From Pseudomonas moraviensis (GTDB lineage: Bacteria; Pseudomonadota; Gammaproteobacteria; Pseudomonadales; Pseudomonadaceae), in contig NZ_LT629788.1 in the NCBI RefSeq assembly GCF_900105805.1, positions 620,001 through 684,000 of the forward strand: 64,000 nucleotides of DNA, written 5' to 3'. The notes below the pieces were generated by a model. It saw nothing but the letters and a program-made list of their open reading frames with translations. It did no database searches and was not told the origin of the DNA. Below are positions 54,526-63,400 of this stretch, piece after piece (the first letter of the stretch is position 1; the number at the start of each line of letters is the position of its first letter). Position numbers and translations under genes: made by a program.

Positions 54526-55323
54526 TTGAAGTCTTCGCCAATTCGGACAGCCGCCGGGCTGATGCTCGCTGCGCTGGCTGCGTTATGGGTATTGCCCGTT
54601 CAGTCAGCGCAATTGGTCCGGGTCGGCGCCGCGCATTTCCCGCCCTATACGATTCGCCCGGAAAACGGCGCCGACACCGGCCTGTTGCCGCAATTGATCG
54701 AGGCGTTGAACAGTTCGCAGAGCGACTATCAGTTCGTCCTGGTGCCGACGTCGATCCCGCGCCGCTTCGGTGATTTCAAGCAGGGCCGCATCGACATGGC
54801 GATCTTCGAAAACCCCGAGTGGGGCTGGAAAGACATTCCCCACGATGACGTCGACATGGGCCTGGAAGACGCCGAGATTTTCGTCGCGCAACGCGAAGAC
54901 GGCCGCCAGCAGAGCTATTTCTCCAGCCTTTCGGGCAAGCGTCTGGCGTTGTTCAGCGGTTATCACTACGAATTTGCCAACTTCAACGCCGACCCGAAAT
55001 ACCTCGCGAAAAACTACAACGCCACGCTGACCTATTCCCACGACAGCAACCTGCTGATGGTCCTGCGCGGACGCGCCGACATTGCTCTGGTGACCCGTTC
55101 CTATCTGTTCGATTACCTGCTGCGCAACGAAAAGGTCCGCGACGCCTTGCTGCCCTCGCAGCGTACCGATCAGATCTATCACCACTACGCGATTCTGCGC
55201 ACAAGTGCTCCGATCACTGGCGAAGCTTTCAGCAAGCTGCTGCAAGGGCTGCGCGACAACGGGGAATTGCTGAGGATCTTCGATCCGTACCGGATTGCGG
55301 TGGTGCCGGTGCCTCAGCACTAA
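54526..55323 (+). CDS. Periplasmic solute-binding protein (SBP_bac_3 family)
   Basis: 265 residues. A signal peptide (cationic SPIRTAAG, hydrophobic core, cleavage near VQSA-QL) is followed by one type 2 periplasmic-binding domain (RVGAAHFPPYTIRPENG, GDFKQGRIDMAIFENPEWG). No transporter subunits are adjacent, so it may be an orphan sensor or scavenger. The start is TTG at 54526, since no ATG or GTG gives a complete signal peptide; GGGGAG lies upstream. Confidence 0.82.
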   Translation: MKSSPIRTAAGLMLAALAALWVLPVQSAQLVRVGAAHFPPYTIRPENGADTGLLPQLIEALNSSQSDYQFVLVPTSIPRRFGDFKQGRIDMAIFENPEWGWKDIPHDDVDMGLEDAEIFVAQREDGRQQSYFSSLSGKRLALFSGYHYEFANFNADPKYLAKNYNATLTYSHDSNLLMVLRGRADIALVTRSYLFDYLLRNEKVRDALLPSQRTDQIYHHYAILRTSAPITGEAFSKLLQGLRDNGELLRIFDPYRIAVVPVPQH

Positions 55324-55345
55324 GGTGCGGTTTTCATCCCGCGCT

Positions 55346-55369
55346 TAAATTTCCCCTTCCGGCTCACGT
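55346..55369 (+). promoter_or_regulatory. PvdS iron-starvation box before the acetyltransferase gene
   Basis: TAAAT (55346-55350), exactly 16 bases, then CGT (55367-55369): a perfect match to the PvdS-dependent IS-box pattern TAAAT-N16-CGT, 40 bases before the acetyltransferase ATG. Confidence 0.75.
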
Positions 55370-55408
55370 CACTTCGTTGAACTGTCGACGATTACGTGAG
55401 CCCGACCC

Positions 55409-56422
55409 ATGTCCAATCTGAATGACCTGACTGCCCTGGCCTTGCCCTCGGGCAGTCAATTGATCGCTGATGCCACCGAGAGCCGCTTGAGCCTGAGCCT
55501 GGACGGTCAGCCGTTGATTCGGCTGCGTCTCGACCGCGAGGGCAAAGGCCCGATCCAGCTCGACGAGCGTTTCGCCCTGCCGCCCGGGCAAGCTTTGTGG
55601 GCGGCCTGCTATTGGTTGTTCGCCCGTGACCCGGCGTGTCAGCAGTTGACCTGGCAACTCGACCAACCGCCCACCGAGGCATTGCTCAGCGGTTTGTTGA
55701 TCAATACCGAAGTGGCTGGCGAATATCGCTGCGAGCGCACGCTGTTCTGGCAACTGCCGCAACCGTGGCTCGGCGCTTCACTGACCGGCAGCTATCCGCA
55801 GCAAATGGTTATCAGCCAGGGCAAGCGCCATCCGCTGCGCCCGGTGAAGCCGCGGGGTGAAGTCTATCGACGTTTCGATGCGCGGCTCGGCGCGTGGATT
55901 TCCCTGCGTACGCTGGAAATCGAAGAAGACCTGTCGCGCTTCAATCGCTGGCAGAACAGTCCGCGCGTGGCGAGCTTCTGGCAGGAGGAGGGCAGCCTTG
56001 AGCAGCATCGCGAATACCTGAGCAAGCTCGATGCCGATCCGCACACGCTGACGCTGATCGGCTGTTTTGACGATCAGCCATTCGCCTATTTTGAAGCCTA
56101 TTGGGCCAAGGAAGACCGCATCGCGCCGTTCTACGATGCCGGCGATTACGACCGTGGCATTCACATGCTGGTCGGCGAGGAAAGCCATCGCGGCCCGCAC
56201 AAAGTGGCGAGCTGGTTATCGGCGCTGGTGCATTACCTGTTTCTCGATGACCCACGCACCCAGCGCGTGGTCGCCGAGCCGCGTGCCGATAACGCGAAGA
56301 TGATCGGGCATATGCACAACCAGTGTTTCCACTGCGAAAAGGAATTTGATTTCCCGCACAAGCGCGCGGCGCTGATGATTCTGGGGCGGGAGCGGTTTTT
56401 TGATCGGTGCCCATTGGCCTGA
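55409..56422 (+). CDS. Siderophore-type GNAT acetyltransferase, probably PvdY-like
   Basis: 337 residues. The C-terminal half is the IucB/RhbD-type acetyltransferase domain (SLRTLEIEEDLSRFNRWQN, FEAYWAKEDRIAPFYDAGD, and VAEPRADNAKMIGHMHNQCF); the N-terminal half is a less conserved beta-rich region. Relatives acetylate hydroxylysine or hydroxyornithine in siderophores. The IS box upstream and pvdS/pvdL beside it suggest that it makes acetyl-hydroxyornithine for pyoverdine. Convergent with pvdS across a REP pair. Confidence 0.83.
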   Translation: MSNLNDLTALALPSGSQLIADATESRLSLSLDGQPLIRLRLDREGKGPIQLDERFALPPGQALWAACYWLFARDPACQQLTWQLDQPPTEALLSGLLINTEVAGEYRCERTLFWQLPQPWLGASLTGSYPQQMVISQGKRHPLRPVKPRGEVYRRFDARLGAWISLRTLEIEEDLSRFNRWQNSPRVASFWQEEGSLEQHREYLSKLDADPHTLTLIGCFDDQPFAYFEAYWAKEDRIAPFYDAGDYDRGIHMLVGEESHRGPHKVASWLSALVHYLFLDDPRTQRVVAEPRADNAKMIGHMHNQCFHCEKEFDFPHKRAALMILGRERFFDRCPLA

Positions 56423-56436
56423 TATCGCATCAAGCA

Positions 56437-56511
56437 AAAGATCGCAGCCTTCGGCAGCTCCTACAGAGGAATGCATTCTCAAGTAGGAGCTGCCGAAGGC
56501 TGCGATCTTTT
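56437..56511. repeat. REP-like palindrome (GTAGGAGCTGCC type)
   Basis: Two inverted arms of about 28 bases around a 17-base loop, between the convergent acetyltransferase and pvdS genes; T-rich on both sides, so it may terminate both. Confidence 0.9.
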
Positions 56512-56530
56512 TTGATCAGACGACGCGGTC

Positions 56531-57085
56531 TCAGCGACGACCCGCGATCACCCCATCCCGCCGACTGCCCGACACCTTGCGGCAGTGCACCAGCGCATCA
56601 CGAATCATGAAGTTGACCAGGGTCGGCGATACGCCGAGTTCCTTGGCGATGTCTTTCTGCGGCACGCCGTGCAAGCGATACATCTCGAAGGCGTAGCGGG
56701 TGCGGCTGGGCAGTTCGGTCAGCGCATCGGCGATGTGTTCCAGGGTCGAGAAGTTGATGTGCGACGTTTCCGGCGAAGCGCCCTGAATCACCACGTTCAA
56801 GCCTTCCTCTTCCGGGCCTGAGTATTTCTGTTCGAGCGCCTGCTTGCGGTAATGATCGATGGCGAGGTTGCGCACGATCTGGAACAGGTAGCTCAGCTGG
56901 GCCTTGATCGACGACGTGATCGGCGGCGCCGATTGCAGTCGGAAAAACGCATCCTGAACCACGTCTTCGGCACGAGACCTGCAGCCGGTAATGCGGGCTG
57001 CAATCTTGACCAGAATCAGTCGATTGTCGACGAATGCCTGAAGTAGCGGTGAATCGCACCTGCTTGTGGATACTTGTTCCGTCAT
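56531..57085 (-). CDS. pvdS: Extracytoplasmic-function sigma factor PvdS
   Basis: 184 residues. Region 2 has LVKIAARITGCRSRAEDVVQ and AQLSYLFQIVRNLAIDHYRK; region 4 has RLHGVPQKDIAKELGVSPTL. The sequence follows P. aeruginosa PvdS closely. It directs transcription of pyoverdine genes in low iron. ATG at 57085 is chosen (57094 possible). A strong Fur box lies about 86 bases upstream. Confidence 0.96.
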   Translation of the reverse strand: MTEQVSTSRCDSPLLQAFVDNRLILVKIAARITGCRSRAEDVVQDAFFRLQSAPPITSSIKAQLSYLFQIVRNLAIDHYRKQALEQKYSGPEEEGLNVVIQGASPETSHINFSTLEHIADALTELPSRTRYAFEMYRLHGVPQKDIAKELGVSPTLVNFMIRDALVHCRKVSGSRRDGVIAGRR

Positions 57086-57170
57086 GGAAATCACCTTGCT
57101 GCCAATAGGTTAGTGGGAGGGCCTGGGGGGACGGCGCCGTCCTACACATCGAGCGACAAATTATGTTGAA

Positions 57171-57185
57171 TGATAATGATTGTCA
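57171..57185. promoter_or_regulatory. Fur box upstream of pvdS
   Basis: TGATAATGATTGTCA matches the 7-1-7 Fur pattern TGATAAT-N-ATTATCA at 14 of 15 positions. It explains iron repression of pvdS. Confidence 0.88.
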
Positions 57186-57279
57186 AATGAGAAAGAGAAG
57201 TACTGCTGTAAGTCGATGTGTTTTGCGAACTGCGACACGCTGCCGCAGCCTGGCCCCGTTGAACGTCGAGCCTGCCGAC

Positions 57280-57303
57280 TAATTATTTCAAGACGTCATC
57301 CGT
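57280..57303 (+). promoter_or_regulatory. PvdS iron-starvation box before pvdL
   Basis: TAATT (57280-57284), 16 bases, then CGT (57301-57303): one mismatch to TAAAT-N16-CGT. The resulting pvdL leader is about 145 bases. Confidence 0.7.
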
Positions 57304-57456
57304 TCTCATTGGTGAATGGTTCCGGGTGTTGATCCCCGGCCACAGCGCATTCCGATGCCTTGCGCGGTCGGCACAGACCGCGCCCTGCACGCCTCTCGAC
57401 AGGCGTGACGCAGCCACCCGATTCCACTTGCAAGCCGAATTCAGGCAGGAAACCTC

Positions 57457-60400
57457 ATGACCGACGCGTTCGAACTCCCCAGCACCCTGGTCCATGCCCT
57501 CAAGCGTCGTGCGGCCCTGACGCCGGACCGACTGGCCTTGCGTTTTCTCGCCGAAAACCCTGAGCAGGCTGTGGTGCTCAGCTATCGCGAACTGGATCAA
57601 CGCGCGCGCGCCATCGCCGCTGCATTGCAGGCCGAGGCCGGTTTCGGTGAGCGCGCGGTGCTGCTGTTCCCCAGTGGCGCGGATTACGTCGCGGCGTTTT
57701 TCGGCTGCCTGTATGCCGGTGTGATTGCGGTGCCGGCCTATCCGCCGGAATCCGCCCGGCGTCACCATCAGGAACGCTTGCTGTCGATCATCGCCGACGC
57801 CGAGCCCAGGCTGTTGCTGACCAGCGCCGACCTGCGCGATGCCTTGCAGCAAATCGAGGGCGCGCCGCCGCTGTTGTGCGTCGACACCCTCGACAGCGCA
57901 CTGGCCGAGCGCTGGGTTGAGCCGAGCCTGCCGCCCGAGCACATCGCCTTCCTGCAATACACCTCCGGCTCTACTGCGCTGCCCAAGGGCGTGCAAGTCA
58001 GCCACGGCAATCTGGTCGCCAACGAACTGCTGATCCGTCACGGTTTCGGCATCGACGTCAACCCGGACGACGTCATCGTCAGCTGGTTGCCGCTGTATCA
58101 CGACATGGGATTGATCGGCGGCCTGCTGCAGCCGATCTTCAGCGGCGTGCCGTGCATTCTGATGTCGCCGGCATACTTCCTCGGCCGGCCATTGCGCTGG
58201 CTGGAAGCGATCGCCGAATACGGCGGTACCATCAGCGGCGGGCCGGATTTCGCCTACCGCCTGTGCAGCGAGCGGGTCAGCGAATCGGCGCTGGAACGCC
58301 TCGATCTGAGCCGTTGGCGCGTGGCCTATTCCGGCTCCGAGCCGATCCGCCTCGATACCCTTGAACGCTTTGCCGAGAAATTCGCTGCCTGCGGTTTCAG
58401 TGAGCAGAGTTTCATGGCTTCGTACGGTTTGGCCGAGGCGACCCTGTTTGTCGCCGGCACGCCGCGCGGCAACGGCATCCCGGCGCTGCGCGTGAACGAT
58501 CAGGCGCTGGCACAAAACCGCGCCGAGCCGGGCGACGGCAGCGCGATCATGAGCTGTGGCATCAGCCAGCCGGAACACGCGGTGCTGATCGTCGAACCGA
58601 ATACGCTCAAGGAACTGGCGGACAACGCGGTCGGTGAAGTCTGGGCCGCCGGCCCGAGCATTGCCCACGGCTACTGGCGCAATCCCGAAGCCAGCGCCAA
58701 GACCTTCGTTCAGCACGCCGGCCGCACCTGGCTGCGCACCGGTGATCTGGGCTTTGTCCGTGACGGCGAATTGTTCGTCACCGGGCGTCTGAAAGACATG
58801 CTCATCGTCCGCGGGCACAACCTCTATCCGCAGGACATCGAGCAGACCGTCGAACGCGAAGTCGAAGTTGTGCGCAAGGGTCGCGTGGCGGCGTTCGCCG
58901 TTAATCACGGTGGCGAAGAGGGCATCGGCATCGCTGCGGAAATCAGCCGCAGCGTACAGAAAATCCTTCCGCCAGAAGCGCTGATCAAAGCCATTCGCCA
59001 AGCCGTCGCCGAGGCGTATCAAGAGGCGCCGAGTGTGGTGGTGCTGCTCAATCCGGGTGCGTTGCCGAAAACCTCGAGCGGCAAACTGCAGCGTTCGGCA
59101 TGCCGTAATCGTCTGGCCGATGGCAGTCTCGACAGTTACGCGGTGTTCCCGTCGACGACCGCCGAAATCCCAACCGCGACCAGCAGCGCTTCGGATCTTG
59201 AAACGGTGATCGGGCAAATCTGGGCCGAGCAACTCAACGTCAAGCAGGTCAACGCCGATGATCACTTTTTCCTGCTCGGCGGCAACTCGATCGCCGCCAC
59301 GCAAGTCGTCGCGCGGGTTCGCGAAAAACTCGGTGTAGAGCTGAGTCTGCGCCTGCTCTTTGAAGCGCCGACTCTGTCCGCCTTCGCCGCCGCTGTGGCG
59401 CAGCAACAACAGGACGGTGGCAGCGCGCAGGGTGCTATCACCGCGCTGTCGCGCAGCGAGGCGATGCCGCAGTCGCTGGCACAAAATCGTCTGTGGATCA
59501 CCTGGCAGCTCGACCCGCACAGCAGCGCCTACAACATTCCCGGTGGCCTGCGCCTGCGTGGGGAGCTGGACGAAGACGCCGTGCGCAGCAGCTTCCAGCA
59601 ACTGATCGAACGCCACGAATCCCTGCGCACGCGTTTCTTCGAACGCGACGGTGTGGCATTGCAGCAAGTGCTCGCCGCCGCCGAATTCAATCTGCAACTG
59701 ATCGACATCAGCGACCTGCCAGCGGCCGAGCGTGAAGCCCGGGCCGAGCAGATTCGCGAAGACCAGGCGCGCACTCGGTTCGACCTGGAAAAAGGCCCGT
59801 TGCTGTGGGTGACCCTGGTGCGTCTCGACGATGAAGAACATCAACTGCTGGTGACGATGCACCACATCATCGCCGACGGCTGGTCGCTGAATATTCTCCT
59901 CGACGAGTTCTCGCGCCTCTACGCCGCCGCTGCGCAGGGTACAACGGCAAACCTGGCAGTGCTGCCCACGCAATACGCCGACTACGGCAACTGGCAGCGG
60001 CAATGGCTGGCGCAAGGCGAGGGCGAGCGGCAACTGGCGTACTGGAAAGCGCAGTTGGGCGATGAGCATCCGACACTGGAGCTGGCTACCGATCATCCCC
60101 GCTCGGCCAGACTAAACCACAGCGCTGCGCGCCACAGCGTGCGCCTGAGTGCCCAGCTCAGCGAGGCGATCCGCCAGACCGCGCAGGCGCACCAAGCCAC
60201 GCCGTTCATGCTTCTGCTCGCCGCGTTGCAGAGCCTGCTGCACCGCTACAGCGGTCAGCGCGACATTCGCATCGGCGTACCCAATGCCAACCGTCCGCGC
60301 CTGGAAACCCAAGGCCTGATCGGCTTCTTCATCAACACCCAGGTATTGCGTGCACACGTCGATTCGCGCCTGCCGTTTGCCGAGTTGCTGAGCCAGACCC

Positions 60401-63400
60401 GCCAGGCCGCACTCGGCGCCCAGGACAATCAGGATCTGCCCTTCGAGCAACTGCTTGAAGCCTTCCCGCAGGCCCGCGAACAGGGTCTGTTCCAGGTCAT
60501 GTTCAACCATCAGCAGCGCGACCTCGGTGCACTCAAGCGCTTGCCCGGTCTGCTCGCCGAAGAGCTGCCGTGGCACAGCCGCGAGGCCAAGTTCGATCTG
60601 CAATTGCACAGTGAAGAAGACCGCAACGGACGTCTGAGCTTGTCGTTCGACTACGCCAGCGAACTGTTCGACGCCGCGACCATCGAGCGACTGGCCGAGC
60701 ATTTCCACAATCTCCTGGGCGAAGTGTGCGAACAGCCACAGCAGGCCATCGGCGATCTGCGCCTGTTGACCGCCAGCGAGCAACACCAGCAGAAGGACTG
60801 GAGCGTCGCACCGTGCACCGCGGCGCAACAGTGGCTGCCGGAGCTGCTCGACCAGCAACTGCATAAAACCCCGCACCGCACCGCGCTGGCGTGGGAGACC
60901 GGTAGCCTGGATTTTGCCGAGCTGCACGCGCAAGCCAACCGGCTCGCCCATTACCTGCGCGACAAAGGCGTCGGCCCGGACGTGTGCGTGGCCATCGCCG
61001 CCGAGCGTTCGCCGCAACTGCTGATCGGTCTGCTGGCGATCATCAAGGCTGGCGGCGCCTATGTGCCGCTTGATCCGGAATATCCGGCCGAGCGCCTCGC
61101 GTACATGCTCAGCGACAGTGGCGTCGAACTGCTCCTGACCCAGACCGAACTGCTTGAGCGCCTGCCAGCCAGCGACGGTGTCAGTGTGATCGCCATGGAC
61201 GCGTTGCACCTGGAAAAATGGCCGAGCCATGCACCGGGCCTGCATTTGCACGGCGACAATCTCGCCTACGTGATTTACACCTCGGGTTCCACCGGGCAAC
61301 CGAAAGGCGTCGGCAATACCCACGCAGCGCTGGCCGAGCGCCTGCAATGGATGCAGAACACCTACGCCCTCGATGAAACCGACGTGCTGATGCAAAAAGC
61401 GCCGATCAGTTTCGATGTCTCGGTGTGGGAATGCTTCTGGCCGCTGATCACTGGCGCGCGTCTGCTGATTGCCGGCCCCGGCGAACACCGCGATCCCCAT
61501 CGCATCGCGCAACTGGTTCAAGAACATGGCGTGACCACGCTGCACTTTGTGCCGCCGCTGCTCTCGCTGTTCATTGATGAACCGCTGAGCGCCGAATGCA
61601 CCAGCCTGCGTCGGGTATTCTCCGGCGGTGAAGCACTGCCGGCCGAACTGCGCAATCGCGTCCTCGCGCAAATGCCGGCGGTGCAACTGCACAACCGTTA
61701 CGGCCCGACTGAAACTGCGATCAACGTCACGCACTGGCATTGCACCAGCGCCGATGGCGAGCGCTCGCCGATTGGCCGGCCTCTGGGCAACGTGATCTGC
61801 CGCATCCTCGATGCCGATCTCAACCCGGTTCCAGCGGGCGTGCCGGGTGAGCTGTGCATCAGCGGCAGCGGTCTGGCCCGTGGCTATCTCGGCCGTCCGG
61901 CGTTGACCGCTGAACGTTTTGTCGTCGATCCATCGGGCGAGCAGGGCGCCCGCTTGTACCGCACTGGCGACCGTGCGCGCTGGACCTCCGACGGGGTGAT
62001 CGAATACCTCGGCCGTCTCGATCAGCAGGTCAAGCTGCGCGGCTTTCGGGTTGAGCCGGAAGAAATCCAGGCGCGGCTGCTCGCTCAGGAGGGCGTCGCC
62101 CAAGCCGTGGTGCTGGTGCGCGAAACCGCTGCCGGTGCGCAACTGATCGGCTACTTCACGACAACCGATTTCCCTGAAGATGCCGATGAGCAAATCGCTC
62201 GCCTGAAAGCCGCTTTGGCCGCCGAGCTGCCGGAGTATATGGTCCCGGCGCAACTGCTGCGCCTCGACGCGATGCCGCTGAGCCCCAGCGGCAAACTCGA
62301 CCGCCGCGCCTTGCCTGAACCGCAATGGCAGGTGCGTGAACACGTCGAACCGGTCAGCGAACTGGAACAACAAATCGCCGCCATCTGGCGTGAAGTACTC
62401 GGCCTAAATCAGATTGGCCTGAGCGACGATTTCTTTGCCCTCGGCGGTCACTCGCTGCTGGCCACACAGATCATCTCCCGCACACGTCAGGCCTGTGACG
62501 TCGAACTGCCGCTGCGCACGCTGTTCGAGCACAGCGAACTGGGCGATTACGCCGAACAGATCCGCCAGATCCAGGCCAGCGGGCGCACCAACCAACAGTT
62601 GCCGATCGGCAAAGTCGATCGCAGCCAAGCGGTGTCGTTGTCCTATTCGCAGCAGCGCATGTGGTTCCTCTGGCAGATGGAACCGGACAGCCCGGCGTAC
62701 AACGTCGGTGGCATGGCGCGCCTGCGTGGCGTGCTGCATGTCGAGCATTTCGAGGCCGCGTTGCAGGCGCTGATCCTGCGTCACGAAACCCTGCGCACAA
62801 CGTTCCCAAGTGTCGACGGTGTCGCCCGCCAGCAAGTGCATGCCCAGACCGGCGTGCGCATGGGCTGGAAGGATTTCTCCAGCCTGCCGGCGGCTGTGGG
62901 TGAACAACAAGTCCAGCAACTGGCCGATGCAGAAGCGCACCAGCCTTTCGACCTGGAAACCGGCCCGCTGCTGCGCGCCTGTCTGGTCAAGACTGCCGAG
63001 CACGAGCATTACTTCGTTCTGACCCTGCACCACATCGTCACCGAAGGCTGGGCGATGGACATCTTTGCCCGTGAACTCAGCGCGTTGTACGAAGCGTTCG
63101 TCGATGAGCGCGAATCACCGCTCGAGCCGCTGCCGGTGCAATACCTCGACTACAGCGTCTGGCAGCGCCAGTGGCTGGAATCCGGCGAGCGTCAGCGCCA
63201 ACTCGACTATTGGACTGCACAACTGGGTCGCGAACATCCGCTGCTGGAATTGCCCGGCGACCGTCCGCGTCCACCGGTGCAAAGCCACCAGGGCGAGCTG
63301 TTCCGTTTCGATCTGAGCGACGATCTCGCCGCGCGGGTGCGGGCGTTCAACGCGCAAAACGGTCTGACCCTGTTCATGACCATGACTGCCGCACTCGCCA

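Noticed and set aside
57283..62373. Two very long minus-strand open frames (about 940 and 750 codons) opposite pvdL
   Set aside because: They are the usual antisense frames of a high-GC gene with strong third-position bias; the plus strand encodes an intact synthetase with all motifs, and the antisense products show no domain.
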